Source of the DNA: Bradyrhizobium sp. 149
GTDB taxonomy: Bacteria; Pseudomonadota; Alphaproteobacteria; Rhizobiales; Xanthobacteraceae
Assembly: GCF_023073915.1 (NCBI RefSeq)
Contig: NZ_JADPKK010000019.1
Coordinates: 558,001 to 622,000, forward strand
DNA: 64,000 nucleotides
Direction of reading: 5' to 3'
Shown: one piece after another, positions 42,711 through 53,478 of the stretch
Layout: every line of letters begins with the position of its first letter
How positions within the stretch are numbered: the first letter of the stretch is position 1
Notes under the pieces: generated by a model
Database searches by the model: none
The model's input: the letters and a program-made list of their open reading frames with translations, nothing else
Told to the model about the DNA's origin: nothing
Position numbers and translations under genes: made by a program

Positions 42711-43724
42711 ATGACTGTGCTTGTCACCGGCGGTGCCGGCTATATCGGAAGTCACACGGTTCTGGCGCTGGCGGAAGCCGGCGAGGATGTCGTCGTGATC
42801 GACGATCTCTCCACCGGCTTCTCGGCCTATCTGCCCGAGGGCGTGCCACTGTTCATTGGCGATGCTGGCGACGAGAACCTGCTTGAAGGCGTGATCGCCC
42901 AGCACAACATCGAGAGTATCATTCATTTCGCCGGCTCGGTGGTCGTGCCGGATTCGATGCGCGATCCGCTCGGCTATTACCGCAACAATTTCATGACCGC
43001 ACGCAACCTGCTCAACGTCGCAGTCAAGCGTGGCATCAACCGCTTCATCTTCTCCTCGACCGCGGCGGTCTACGGCGATCCGGACCTGGTGCCGGTGCCC
43101 GAGCATGCGCCGACACGGCCGCTGTCGCCCTACGGTTCGTCGAAGCTGATGACCGAGATCATGCTGCACGACGTCGCCGCCGCATATGGCATGCAATACG
43201 TGACATTGCGCTATTTCAACGTTGCGGGTGCCGATCCGCAGGCCCGCATCGGCCTTGCCACCGTCGGCGCCACGCATCTGCTCAAGATCGCGGTGGAAGC
43301 CGCGACCGGCCAGCGCGCCAAGATCGACGTGTTCGGCACCGACTATCCGACCCAGGACGGCAGCTGCATCCGCGACTTCATCCATGTCACGGACCTGTCG
43401 CAGGCGCATCGCTCGGCGCTCGCCTATTTGCGCAATGGCGGCGCCTCGACGACGCTCAATTGCGGCTATGGCCGCGGCTACTCGGTACTGGAGACCATCG
43501 ATGCTGTGCGCCGGGTGTCCGGCCGCAGCTTCGCCGTGCAATACGCCCCGCGCCGGCCCGGCGACATCATGACCATGGTCGCCGACACCAGCCGCATCCG
43601 CGGCCTGCTCGACTGGAAGCCGCAATACGACGACCTCGAGACCATCGCAGCGCATGCGCTGGCGTGGGAGGAAAAGCTGTTCCGCGAGCGCCACGGCGAG
43701 CTCCGCCACGCCGCCTCGGCCTAG
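42711..43724 (+). CDS. galE: UDP-glucose 4-epimerase
   Basis: The product is 337 residues. N-terminal V-T-G-G-A-G-Y-I-G-S-H (about 4-14), S-S-T-A-A-V-Y-G, catalytic Y-G-S-S-K, then R-Y-F-N-V-A-G-A-D-P. The C-terminal D-F-I-H-V-T-D-L and R-P-G-D-I are normal. It supplies UDP-galactose for polysaccharide. It is divergent from the lpcC-like gene. Confidence 0.92.
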   Translation: MTVLVTGGAGYIGSHTVLALAEAGEDVVVIDDLSTGFSAYLPEGVPLFIGDAGDENLLEGVIAQHNIESIIHFAGSVVVPDSMRDPLGYYRNNFMTARNLLNVAVKRGINRFIFSSTAAVYGDPDLVPVPEHAPTRPLSPYGSSKLMTEIMLHDVAAAYGMQYVTLRYFNVAGADPQARIGLATVGATHLLKIAVEAATGQRAKIDVFGTDYPTQDGSCIRDFIHVTDLSQAHRSALAYLRNGGASTTLNCGYGRGYSVLETIDAVRRVSGRSFAVQYAPRRPGDIMTMVADTSRIRGLLDWKPQYDDLETIAAHALAWEEKLFRERHGELRHAASA

Positions 43725-43843
43725 ATTCCATCCGGGCGCAAGCCCTTAATTGGACTTGAAAAGCGCTGGCTTAGCGGGCACAGAGGCCGTTCGATCCCTG
43801 ACGCGCGGGCAGGCTTTTTTCCTGTGCCGTCAATGGACTGCGG

Positions 43844-45646
43844 ATGGCTCAGTTTCCAAAGAAAATCACCGACGATCCCTATGCGGCAGCGGTCCTGATT
43901 CGCCGCCTGGTCACGGAACAGGGGATCCTCTACTGGCGGCGCTACCTCGTCGCCTTCGCGCTGATGGCGCTTGCCGCCGGATCGACCGCGGGCGCGACCT
44001 ACGTGCTCGGCCAGGTCATCAACCAGGCCTATGTCGACAAGAACATCCCGGGCATCGCGATGTTCTCGGGCATCACGGTGATCCTGCTCTTCATCAAGGG
44101 CGTGGCGACCTACGGCCACATGGTCATCCTGACCAAGATCTCCAATGCCATCCTCGCCACCAACCAGCGCCAGCTGTTCGCCAAGCTGATGCGCGAGAGC
44201 GTCGGCTTCTTCTCCGAGCGGCATTCGTCGGAATTTTTGGCGCGGCTGACGGCCGGCGCAAAGTCCATCACCGATGTCCTCAATATGCTGGTGAATGCGG
44301 TCGGGCGCGACCTCATGATGTTGCTCGCCATGATCGGCGTCATGGTGTGGCAGGATCCGGTGATGTCGTTTATCGGCCTCGTCGTCGTGCCGCCGGCGAT
44401 GCTGGTGCTGCGCAAGCTGGTCAAGCGCATCAAGGGCCTCGCCTACAACCAGTTCACCGGCACCGCCGACATCCTGGAGACGATGCAGGAGTCGCTGCAG
44501 GGCATCCGCACGGTGAAAGCGTTTACGCTCGAAGACACCATGCAGAACCGCATCGACGAGAACATCGCGATCGTCGAGCGCAACGCCAACAAGATGGCCC
44601 GCGTTGCCAACCGCTCCAATCCGCTGATGGAGATGCTCGGCGGCTTCGCGGTCGCCGGCTGCCTGCTCTATGGCGGCTATAGCGTGGTCGCGCTCAACGC
44701 CACACCCGGCGCGTTCTTCTCGTTCATGACCGCGTTCCTGATGGCGACCGAGCCGGCCAAGCGGCTGGCGCGGCTCAACATCGACCTCAACAGCCAGCTC
44801 GTCGGCGCCCGCATGCTGCTCGAAGTCGTCGACAGCCCCGCGAGCGAGCACTCCGACGACGACAAGCCGGCTCTGAAACTGTCGAATGCACGCATCGAGC
44901 TGCGTGACGTCAGCTTCTCCTATCGCAGCGGTGAGACCGTGCTCAACCGCATGAGTTTCGTTGCCGAGCCCGGCAAGGTCACCGCCTTGGTCGGCCCCTC
45001 CGGCGGCGGCAAGTCAACCGTGCTGGCGCTGCTGCTGCGCTTCTACGAGGTGACGCAAGGAACGATCGTGATCGACGGCCAGTCGATCGGCGCGATCTCG
45101 CGAAAATCGCTGCGCGCTCAGACCGCCTACGTCGGCCAGGACGTCTATCTGTTCCGCGATACCATCCGCGGCAACATCGCCTTCGGCCGGTCTGGTGCGA
45201 CCGAAGAACAAATCATCGATGCCGCGAAAGCAGCCTGCGCACATGATTTCATCATGAGCTTCCCGCTCGGCTACGACACGCCTGTCGGCGAGCACGGCAC
45301 GCAGCTGTCCGGGGGCCAGCGCCAACGCATCGCAGTCGCGCGCGCGCTGATCAAGAACGCGCCGATCATCCTGCTCGATGAAGCCACAGCCGCGCTGGAT
45401 TCCGAGTCCGAGCGGCAGGTGCAGGAGGCGATCGAGCATCTCTGCCAGAACCGCACCACCATCGTGATCGCGCACCGCCTGCACACCATCATGCACGCCG
45501 ATGCGATCCTGGTGGTCGAGGGCGGCGAGATCGTCGAGCAGGGCCGGCATGACGAGCTGCTCCGCCGCGGCGGGCGCTACGCCTCGTTCTTCCGCCTGCA
45601 ACATCACGACGCCGGCGCTCTGGCGCCGATCAGCGCAACCGCATAG
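43844..45646 (+). CDS. MsbA-like ABC exporter, fused permease and ATPase
   Basis: The product is 600 residues with six membrane helices (about 30-310) and a nucleotide-binding domain (about 355-590). Walker A G-P-S-G-G-G-K-S, Q-loop Y-V-G-Q-D-V-Y-L-F, signature L-S-G-G-Q-R-Q-R and Walker B I-I-L-L-D-E-A-T-A. It is likely a lipid or lipid-A-type flippase by its place in the LPS region. Other exporters of this fold cannot be excluded. Confidence 0.9.
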   Translation: MAQFPKKITDDPYAAAVLIRRLVTEQGILYWRRYLVAFALMALAAGSTAGATYVLGQVINQAYVDKNIPGIAMFSGITVILLFIKGVATYGHMVILTKISNAILATNQRQLFAKLMRESVGFFSERHSSEFLARLTAGAKSITDVLNMLVNAVGRDLMMLLAMIGVMVWQDPVMSFIGLVVVPPAMLVLRKLVKRIKGLAYNQFTGTADILETMQESLQGIRTVKAFTLEDTMQNRIDENIAIVERNANKMARVANRSNPLMEMLGGFAVAGCLLYGGYSVVALNATPGAFFSFMTAFLMATEPAKRLARLNIDLNSQLVGARMLLEVVDSPASEHSDDDKPALKLSNARIELRDVSFSYRSGETVLNRMSFVAEPGKVTALVGPSGGGKSTVLALLLRFYEVTQGTIVIDGQSIGAISRKSLRAQTAYVGQDVYLFRDTIRGNIAFGRSGATEEQIIDAAKAACAHDFIMSFPLGYDTPVGEHGTQLSGGQRQRIAVARALIKNAPIILLDEATAALDSESERQVQEAIEHLCQNRTTIVIAHRLHTIMHADAILVVEGGEIVEQGRHDELLRRGGRYASFFRLQHHDAGALAPISATA

Positions 45647-45681
45647 AGTTCCTTTCACCTCACGAGCAGCGAGACCACTTC

Positions 45682-46383
45682 ATGAACGCCGCCTCCTACG
45701 TCATCCCGCTCCCAAGTCAGCCGTCGCTTCCCGTGGTGGGGGAAAGCGGCCGTTATCCCGTGCGCCGCATCTGGTGCGTCGGCCGCAACTATCTCGAGCA
45801 CATCCGCGAGATGGGCAATGACGAGCGCGCCCCGCCGTTCTTCTTCGCCAAGCACGCCGACATGCTGGTGCCCGACGGCGCCACCATTCCCTATCCGCCG
45901 CTGACCAAAGATCTCCATCACGAGGTCGAGCTGATCGTCGCGATGAAGAGCGGCGGGCTGAACATCCCCGCCGACAAGGCGCTCGACCATGTCTATGGCT
46001 ATGCCGTCGGCATCGACCTGACCCGCCGCGACCTCCAGATTGCCTCGCGCAAGAAGGAGCGTCCGTGGGAGATCGGCAAATCGTTCGACTATTCGGCGCC
46101 TTGCTCCGCGGTGCAGCCGGCGTCGAAGATCGGCCATCCCGCCAAGGGCAAGATCTGGCTCACGGTCAACGGCAAGGAAGCGCAGAAGGGCGACCTCACC
46201 GAGCTGATCTGGAACGTGCCTGAGATCATCTGGCAGCTCTCGCAACAGGTGAAGCTCGCCGCGGGCGACATCATCATGACGGGCACGCCGGCCGGCGTGT
46301 CGCAGCTCCAGCCCGGCGATAAGCTCGAATGTGGCGTCGACGGCGTCGGCACGCTGAAGGTCTCGATCGGCCAGCCTGAGTAA
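45682..46383 (+). CDS. Fumarylacetoacetate hydrolase family protein
   Basis: The product is 233 residues. Metal-binding D-L-H-H-E-V-E-L and Y-A-V-G-I-D-L-T-R-R-D. The G-R-N-Y-L-E-H at about 34-40 and T-G-T-P-A-G-V are also standard. The size fits fumarylpyruvate hydrolase or an acylpyruvase/oxaloacetate decarboxylase-like enzyme of aromatic degradation. The substrate is not fixed by sequence and no aromatic pathway neighbours are present. Confidence 0.9.
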   Translation: MNAASYVIPLPSQPSLPVVGESGRYPVRRIWCVGRNYLEHIREMGNDERAPPFFFAKHADMLVPDGATIPYPPLTKDLHHEVELIVAMKSGGLNIPADKALDHVYGYAVGIDLTRRDLQIASRKKERPWEIGKSFDYSAPCSAVQPASKIGHPAKGKIWLTVNGKEAQKGDLTELIWNVPEIIWQLSQQVKLAAGDIIMTGTPAGVSQLQPGDKLECGVDGVGTLKVSIGQPE

Positions 46384-46406
46384 GGCTCACCGTGGCTTGA
46401 AATAGG

Positions 46407-46434
46407 AAGGCCCCGGACATGTCCGGGCCTTTTG
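46407..46434. terminator. Hairpin terminator after the FAH gene
   Basis: aaggcc...ggcctttt with an inner cggacatgtccg palindrome, between the convergent FAH and SnoaL genes. The + strand tail is tttt. Confidence 0.82.
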
Positions 46435-46459
46435 CATGTCGATCGCGAACGATGCCAAT

Positions 46460-46918
46460 CTACCAGGCCTTCACCGACCGATTGGCGTGGCTTGCCTGGG
46501 GCACACCGCGATTGAGCGACATGTGGGAATGCACACACAGCCAACCATCGGCATTGCGGGAAAACACCATGGTGGCGCGGCCTGGCCGCGGAAACGGGCT
46601 GCCATCGGGATGATAGCCCGTGCTCGTGAACGGCGCGATCACGGTTGCCATCGCGCCGTCGGGTGATGCCAGGACCGAAGTTTGCTCAATCACGAATCGG
46701 AAGTCGGTCGTCTTCGGCCAGACGTTGTCCCATTGCGTCGAGACCCATTGGTCAAGACCGGGGATGACGTCGTTGTGCGTGCCGAAGGCCAGCACATCCG
46801 CATGGAAGAGCGGACGTGCCGAGGCGTAGTCGACCTCGCGGACATAGCCCGCGAAGGTTTCCAGCCACGCGCGGAAAAACTGCACCACCTCAATGTTCGC
46901 AACTAGTAACGGGGCCAT
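46460..46918 (-). CDS. SnoaL-like/DUF4440-type nuclear transport factor 2 family protein
   Basis: The product is 152 residues with an alpha+beta cone fold pattern (F-F-R-A-W-L-E-T-F, L-F-H-A-D-V-L-A-F-G-T, G-R-A-T-M-V-F-S-R-N-A-D-G-W-L-C-V-H-S-H-M-S). The family includes isomerases and small binding proteins; the role is unknown here. The ATG at 46918 is preferred, since GGAG lies about 8 bases upstream. Confidence 0.8.
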   Translation of the reverse strand: MAPLLVANIEVVQFFRAWLETFAGYVREVDYASARPLFHADVLAFGTHNDVIPGLDQWVSTQWDNVWPKTTDFRFVIEQTSVLASPDGAMATVIAPFTSTGYHPDGSPFPRPGRATMVFSRNADGWLCVHSHMSLNRGVPQASHANRSVKAW

Positions 46919-47046
46919 TGCCTGCTCCAAGTTCGACCGCTCAATCAGGTAATCTTGTTGCCATGGGGCGAACCATCCAGCAAGATAAGTGGTGAGCACC
47001 GGTGGAGATCGATCACGAACCGGGCCGATTTCATGGAGCCAGACTC

Positions 47047-47589
47047 ATGAGGCGCCTTCTCCTCCTTGCGGCCACGCTTATCGTCTCGTGCAACGTTGCC
47101 GGCGCGCAGTCCAGTCAGCCCTATGCTGGCCTTGAGCATCGGCCCATCAAGGCATTGTCGCACCAGCAGATCGACGATCTTCGAGCGGGACGTGGCATGG
47201 GCCTGGCGCTTGCCGCCGAGCTCAATGGATATCCCGGTCCGAGCCATGTTCTTGAGTTCGGTGATCGGCTTGATTTGACCGCGGATCAGCGCATCCAGGT
47301 TCAGCGCCTCTTCGATGCCATGAAGCAAGAGGCGGTCCCGCTGGGTAACAAGCTGGTCGAGCAGGAAACGGAGTTGGACCGGCTCTTCTCCGCCCGCGTC
47401 GTAACATCGGAGTCACTCAAGGCGACCCTCGTTGCCATTTCGGAAACCCAGGCACTGCTCCGCGAAAGCCATCTCAAATATCATCTGTCGACAGCCGCCT
47501 TGCTCGATCAGAGCCAAATGCGGCGATACGCGGAGCTGCGAGGTTACCAACGCCCCGATAGCTCCGAAGGACAGAAGCACCATCACTAG
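47047..47589 (+). CDS. Spy/CpxP-like periplasmic protein
   Basis: The product is 180 residues with a signal peptide (about 1-22) and a helical mature part. L-D-L-T-A-D-Q-R-I-Q-V-Q-R-L-F-D-A-M resembles the L-T-x-x-Q motif of Spy/CpxP and periplasmic heavy-metal sensor proteins, and the tail ends K-H-H-H. It may be a chaperone-like or metal-binding stress protein. The ATG at 47047 is used because the signal peptide starts there and GGAG precedes it. Confidence 0.75.
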   Translation: MRRLLLLAATLIVSCNVAGAQSSQPYAGLEHRPIKALSHQQIDDLRAGRGMGLALAAELNGYPGPSHVLEFGDRLDLTADQRIQVQRLFDAMKQEAVPLGNKLVEQETELDRLFSARVVTSESLKATLVAISETQALLRESHLKYHLSTAALLDQSQMRRYAELRGYQRPDSSEGQKHHH

Positions 47590-47619
47590 AAAATGCTGAC
47601 GGTTCGCATGCGAACGCGA

Positions 47620-48549
47620 TCACCTCAAGGCCGACAGCACGAAGAGGCCGAGAATCACGACCGTCAGCGAATATTTCAGCACGTAGTAGACCTTGCGATT
47701 CCACGCCTTGATCTTGCGGCTCGCAAGATGGATCTCGTAGAGCTTGCCGAACACCTTGTTGAGCACGCCGACGCTCTCGCCGTCGACGTTCTGGGTTGCC
47801 GACGCCTTGACGATGTGGTGGCTGACCCAGCGGTTGATCGCGGTTAGGAAGCCGTACTTCATCGGACGCTCGACGTCGCAGAACAGGATGATGCGGTTGA
47901 CGTCGGTCGCATTCTCCGCGCTGTGGATGAAGGTCTCGTCGAACATGAAGGCCTCGCCGTCGCGCCAGACGCATTCGACGCCGTCGACCAGGATGCGGCA
48001 CTTGTTCGAGTTCGGCGTGACGAGGCCGAGGTGGTAGCGCAGCGAGCCGGCGAAGGGATCGCGGTGGGCGCCGAGCTTGCCGCCCGGCGGCAGCATCGCG
48101 AACATCGCGCCATGCACGATCGGGATCGAGTTGAGCAGCTCCACCGTCTTCGGGCACAGCGTGCGCGCCGAAGGCAGGAAGTCGTCGTACCATTTCAGAT
48201 AAAACCGCTTCCAGCCGCTCTTGAAGAACGAGTAGAAACCCCAATCATTATTCTTCGCCGCGGCACGAATGAAGCCTTCGTCGAACAGGCGCACGGCCTC
48301 CTCGCGGATCGCTTCCCAATTTTCGCTGAGCAGCTTCAGCTCCGGAAACTGCTCGACCGGGATCACCGGCCTGTTCGGCACCGCCGAGCCCGCATACATC
48401 AGCACGTTGTAGGGCGAGAGATAGGTGGAGTGATCGCCCAGCTGGCGCGCGAAGCGCAGCCGCTGCTTGCCCCGGAAGTGGATGTAAATCGTCGAGGCCG
48501 CAAGGATATAAAGAATGACCAGTTGCGGTGCAAAAAGCTGTTTCAGCAT
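47620..48549 (-). CDS. Aspartyl/asparaginyl beta-hydroxylase family protein, LpxO-like
   Basis: The product is 309 residues with an N-terminal hydrophobic segment and a short C-terminal one. The central dioxygenase core carries the iron motif H162-R-D164 and distal H209, with R-I-L-V-D-G-V-E-C-V-W-R-D-G-E-A-F-M-F-D-E-T-F-I-H and the downstream R219. LpxO enzymes use Fe(II) and 2-oxoglutarate to 2-hydroxylate lipid A acyl chains. The location near envelope genes fits. The acyl target in this organism is not known from sequence. Confidence 0.88.
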   Translation of the reverse strand: MLKQLFAPQLVILYILAASTIYIHFRGKQRLRFARQLGDHSTYLSPYNVLMYAGSAVPNRPVIPVEQFPELKLLSENWEAIREEAVRLFDEGFIRAAAKNNDWGFYSFFKSGWKRFYLKWYDDFLPSARTLCPKTVELLNSIPIVHGAMFAMLPPGGKLGAHRDPFAGSLRYHLGLVTPNSNKCRILVDGVECVWRDGEAFMFDETFIHSAENATDVNRIILFCDVERPMKYGFLTAINRWVSHHIVKASATQNVDGESVGVLNKVFGKLYEIHLASRKIKAWNRKVYYVLKYSLTVVILGLFVLSALR

Positions 48550-48681
48550 CTCCCCGTACCCCAGCGATCCAACCGGGAACGTGATCTACCCCGACACCGC
48601 CCGAGCGGCAAGATATTCACCGGTGGGTTGCAATCACACTCCGGAGAGTAAGGTTGGGACCTGCAGCTGAAGCGAGCCGAA

Positions 48682-48837
48682 TCAGACCCGCGACAGCGCC
48701 TGCAGGCCCTTGAAGGTCAGGCGCTTGGGGTCGGTGACGCCGGCGAGATACAGGCGGCGGATGAACGCGATCACGGCGTCGCGGTCGCAATCGGTCAGCG
48801 CCACGACGGCGTCGACCGCGATCTTCTGGGCTTCCAT
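48682..48837 (-). CDS. Small hypothetical protein (51 residues)
   Basis: A short helical protein: M-E-A-Q-K-I-A-V-D-A-V-V-A-L-T-D-C-D-R-D-A-V-I-A-F-I-R-R followed by L-Y-L-A-G-V-T-D-P-K-R-L-T. GAGG lies 8 bases before the ATG at 48837. A predicted CtrA site is about 55 bases upstream. The function is unknown. Confidence 0.65.
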   Translation of the reverse strand: MEAQKIAVDAVVALTDCDRDAVIAFIRRLYLAGVTDPKRLTFKGLQALSRV

Positions 48838-48891
48838 TGGGCTTACCTCGGCCTTGCGAGTAACCCCGGCCGACACAGGCTAGGACTCCGC

Positions 48892-48910
48892 GGTTAATCC
48901 GGCGTTAACC
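48892..48910. promoter_or_regulatory. Predicted CtrA binding site
   Basis: GGTTAA-TCCGGCG-TTAACC is a perfect palindrome matching the CtrA consensus TTAA-N7-TTAAC on both strands. It is 55 bases upstream of the ATG of the 51-residue gene. Confidence 0.55.
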
Positions 48911-49048
48911 GTTCGGGCAGCATCGCCGATTCAGCCGAGCGGCCGTATACGCAAAACAACGCATTGCCGGACGGCGGTGCTGGCACTCGCGGTCGATCTT
49001 GGCCAGGCGCTCACCACGCGCAAGGCGCAACCGCGGGCGACGGCGCGA

Positions 49049-50509
49049 TCAGGAATACTGCATGACACCGTCGTCGATCCGGCCGAAGCGCAAGGAGACG
49101 ATGTCGAGGGCGTAGTTCTGGTAGAGCCGCCAAGGCTGCTTCGAGCCCTGCTTCGGCATCATCGCGACCGAGCGCTGCACATAGCCAGAGGTGAAATCGA
49201 GCGAGGGCTGCGCGGTGATCGCCGGATCGTCATTATGCGGCATGCACTGCCGGAAATTGTGCCGGTCCATGTAGTTGATGAGCCGGCAGACATATTCGCA
49301 AGTGAGATCGCATTTCAGCGTCCATGATGCGTTGGTGTAGCCGAAGGCCGAAGCCATGTTCGGCACGTCGGCATACATCATGCCCTTGTAGGTCAGCGTA
49401 TTGGCAAAATCGACGGCGCGGCCGTCGACGCTGACGTCAAGGCCGCCGACGACCTGGAGCACTAGCCCCGTCGCCGTCACGATGATGTCGGCGGCAAGCT
49501 CGCTGCCGTCCTTCAGCCGAATGCCATCGCGGGTAAACGTGTCGATCTCCTTCGTGACCACGGAGGCGCGCTGCTCGCGGATCGCCTTGAACAGGTCACC
49601 ATCAGGCACGAGGCAGAGCCGCTGGTCCCAGGGATTGTAGCGCGGCGTGAAATGGGTGGCGACGTCGTAGTCGGAGCCGAGCGCCATCTGCACGCCCTTG
49701 AGAACCAGCTCCTTGACCTTCGCAGGACGGCGCCGGCTGAGCTGGAAGAAGAACATCCCCCACATCACGTTGCGCCAGCGGATCAGATGATAGGCAAGGC
49801 GCGTCGGCAGATTGCGGCGCAATTTATTGGCGACGGGATCCTGCGCCGGACGCGACACCACATAGGTCGGCGAGCGCTGGAGCATGGTGACCTGCGCAGC
49901 CGTCGTGGCGAGCGCCGGCACCAGCGTCACCGCGGTCGCGCCCGAGCCGATCACGACGACGCGCTTGCCCGCACAGTCGATGTCGTCAGTCCAATTCTGC
50001 GGATGCACGATGCGGCCGGCGAAATCCGCGACGCCCGGAAACTCCGGCGTGTAACCCGCCTCGTATTTGTAATAGCCCGAGCACATGAACAGAAAATTGC
50101 AGGTGAAGCGCACGGTCTCAGTCGCGCCCTCGCCCGTGATGCACTCGGCCTCGACGGTCCAGCGCGCCTCACTCGTTGACCACGCCGCACGCTTGACACG
50201 ATGGTGGAAGCGGATGTGCTTCTCGATGCCGTTCTCGGCCGCGGTTTCGCGAACGTAGTTGAGGATTTGCGCGCCGTCGGCGATCGCCTTCGGATCGGTC
50301 CATGGCTTGAAGGAATAGCCAAGCGTGAACATGTCGCTGTCGGAGCGGACGCCGGGATAGCGAAACAAATCCCAGGTGCCGCCGATGCAGTCGCGCCCCT
50401 CGAGGATGACGTAGCTCTTGCCCGGGCATTTGGTCTGAAGATGATAGCCCGCACCGATGCCGGACAGGCCGGCACCGACGATCAGCACGTCGAAATGGTC
50501 TTGGGACAT
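49049..50509 (-). CDS. Flavin-containing (Baeyer-Villiger-type) monooxygenase
   Basis: The product is 486 residues. FAD loop G-A-G-L-S-G-I-G-A-G at about 11-20, G-G-T-W-D-L at about 40-45 with R-Y-P-G-V-R-S-D-S, a Baeyer-Villiger-like fingerprint F-A-G-R-I-V-H-P-Q-N-W, and the NADPH loop G-S-G-A-T-A. Substrates of such enzymes are ketones or N/S compounds; which one is unclear. The start at 50509 follows a Shine-Dalgarno-like gggaacc. Confidence 0.9.
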   Translation of the reverse strand: MSQDHFDVLIVGAGLSGIGAGYHLQTKCPGKSYVILEGRDCIGGTWDLFRYPGVRSDSDMFTLGYSFKPWTDPKAIADGAQILNYVRETAAENGIEKHIRFHHRVKRAAWSTSEARWTVEAECITGEGATETVRFTCNFLFMCSGYYKYEAGYTPEFPGVADFAGRIVHPQNWTDDIDCAGKRVVVIGSGATAVTLVPALATTAAQVTMLQRSPTYVVSRPAQDPVANKLRRNLPTRLAYHLIRWRNVMWGMFFFQLSRRRPAKVKELVLKGVQMALGSDYDVATHFTPRYNPWDQRLCLVPDGDLFKAIREQRASVVTKEIDTFTRDGIRLKDGSELAADIIVTATGLVLQVVGGLDVSVDGRAVDFANTLTYKGMMYADVPNMASAFGYTNASWTLKCDLTCEYVCRLINYMDRHNFRQCMPHNDDPAITAQPSLDFTSGYVQRSVAMMPKQGSKQPWRLYQNYALDIVSLRFGRIDDGVMQYS

Positions 50510-50604
50510 GGTTCCCTCCGCCGCCAAGGATTGTCCGCTCGCGGACGTTGCGCGTCAACCGGCAATCGGCTCGATCACAACCGCAACGACAGGCGCTCCG
50601 TCGT

Positions 50605-50643
50605 CATTAAAACAACGAAGCCCCGGATCGCTCCGGGGCTTCG
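50605..50643 (-). terminator. Rho-independent terminator of ahcY
   Basis: On the minus strand a 12-bp stem, cgaagccccgga / tccggggcttcg, with a 4-base loop is followed by ttgtttt. Confidence 0.9.
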
Positions 50644-50670
50644 TGTCAACAATGGATTCGAACCAGCGTC

Positions 50671-52092
50671 TCAGTAGCGGTAGTGATCCGACTTGAACGG
50701 GCCTTCCTGCTTGACGCCGATGTAGTCGGCCTGGTCCTTGCGCAGCTCGGTGAGCTTGACGCCGATCTTGGCGAGGTGCAGGCGCGCGACCTTTTCGTCG
50801 AGCGACTTCGGCAGCACGTAGACTTCCTTCTTGTACTTGCCGTCCTTGTTGTTGGCGAAAAGCTCGATCTGCGCCAGCGTCTGGTTGGTGAAGGAGGCCG
50901 ACATCACGAAAGACGGATGGCCCATCGCGTTGCCGAGGTTCACGAGGCGGCCTTCCGACAACAGGATGATGCGGTGCTTGTCGGGGAATTCGATCTCGTC
51001 GACCTGCGGCTTGATGTTGGTCCACTTCAGGTTACGCAGACCCGCGATCTGGATCTCGTTGTCGAAGTGGCCGATGTTGCAGACGATGGCGCGATCCTTC
51101 ATCGCGCGCATGTGCTCGATCGTGATGATGTCCTTGTTGCCGGTCGCGGTGACGAAGATGTCGGCGCGCGGCGCGGCGTCTTCCATGGTCACGACTTCAT
51201 AGCCTTCCATTGCCGCCTGCAGCGCGCAGATTGGATCGACTTCCGACACCATCACGCGGCAGCCGGCTTGGCGGAGCGAGGCGGCCGAGCCCTTGCCGAC
51301 GTCGCCGAAGCCAGCGACCATCGCGACCTTGCCCGACATCATCACATCGGTGCCGCGGCGGATGCCGTCGACCAGCGATTCACGGCAGCCATAGAGATTG
51401 TCGAACTTCGACTTGGTGACGCTGTCGTTGACGTTGATGGCCGGCCACAGCAACGTGCCGGCCTTCTGCATGTCATAGAGACGATGCACACCCGTGGTGG
51501 TCTCTTCGGAAACACCCTTGATGCTCTTGGCGATCTCGGCGAAGTAGCCCTTCGGCTTCTCCTTGAGCTGCTTCTTCAAAAGCGCGAAGAAGACTTCCTC
51601 TTCTTCCGAACCCGGCTTGTCCAGGAACTTGGTGTCGCCGTTCTCGGCCCGCAGACCGAGATGGACGTACATGGTGGCGTCGCCGCCGTCGTCGAGGATC
51701 ATGTTCGGGTGACCGCCGCCGTGCCAGTCGAACAGCTTGGCGGTGTAGTCCCAGTATTCGGTAAGGCTCTCGCCCTTGACGGCGAAGACCGGAATGCCGG
51801 CGGCTGCGATCGCCGCCGCGGCGTGGTCCTGCGTCGAATAGATGTTGCAGGAGACCCAGCGAATGTCGGCGCCGAGCGCTGCCAGCGTCTCGATCAGCAC
51901 ACCGGTCTGGATCGTCATGTGCAGGGAGCCGGCGATGCGCGCGCCTTTCAGCGGCTGCTTCGGGCCATACTCTTCGCGCGTGGCCATCAGGCCGGGCATC
52001 TCGGTCTCGGCGAGCGAGAGCTCCTTGCGGCCGAACTCGGCGAGCGAAATGTCCTTGACGATGTAATCGGTGAAGCCGGGCTTCGCGTTCAT
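50671..52092 (-). CDS. ahcY: Adenosylhomocysteinase
   Basis: The product is 473 residues. It hydrolyses S-adenosylhomocysteine to adenosine and homocysteine. Motifs include [12 protein letters not shown], the NAD loop [18 protein letters not shown], and the C-terminal K-S-D-H-Y-R-Y. It lies 129 bases downstream of metK, so the pair forms the methyl cycle core. Confidence 0.97.
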   Translation of the reverse strand: MNAKPGFTDYIVKDISLAEFGRKELSLAETEMPGLMATREEYGPKQPLKGARIAGSLHMTIQTGVLIETLAALGADIRWVSCNIYSTQDHAAAAIAAAGIPVFAVKGESLTEYWDYTAKLFDWHGGGHPNMILDDGGDATMYVHLGLRAENGDTKFLDKPGSEEEEVFFALLKKQLKEKPKGYFAEIAKSIKGVSEETTTGVHRLYDMQKAGTLLWPAINVNDSVTKSKFDNLYGCRESLVDGIRRGTDVMMSGKVAMVAGFGDVGKGSAASLRQAGCRVMVSEVDPICALQAAMEGYEVVTMEDAAPRADIFVTATGNKDIITIEHMRAMKDRAIVCNIGHFDNEIQIAGLRNLKWTNIKPQVDEIEFPDKHRIILLSEGRLVNLGNAMGHPSFVMSASFTNQTLAQIELFANNKDGKYKKEVYVLPKSLDEKVARLHLAKIGVKLTELRKDQADYIGVKQEGPFKSDHYRY

Positions 52093-52109
52093 TGCGGGCG
52101 TCCTGTTGT

Positions 52110-52206
52110 TGAATTGGTCATTCCGGGACGGCCCGAAGAGCCGTACCCGGAATATCGATGTGATGACTAAGTATCCCGGGTTCGCTCGCTCACGCGAGCG
52201 CCCCGG
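52110..52206. repeat. Palindromic intergenic repeat between ahcY and metK, family E
   Basis: attccggg-acggc ... gccgt-acccggaat forms one inverted repeat, then cccggg ... cgctcgctcacgcgagcg ... ccccgg forms a second. This resembles a widespread Bradyrhizobium intergenic element. Confidence 0.7.
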
Positions 52207-52221
52207 AGTGTCGCACGGGAA

Positions 52222-53418
<1,197 letters not shown>

Positions 53419-53478
53419 CAGTAACCCCTTGTTCCGCCGCTAGCTGGCGGGCGTTGCGATATTTAGCTTTGAATGATG

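Noticed and set aside
50683..52170. Long 495-codon frame opposite ahcY
   Set aside because: Antisense shadow of a clear gene in GC-rich DNA; no recognisable domain, and ahcY matches its family end to end.
53419..53478. Possible SAM or SAH riboswitch before metK
   Set aside because: Only 60 bases separate the genes and I found no SAM-II or SAM/SAH consensus; the region before the 17428-18723 PLP gene was checked with the same result.
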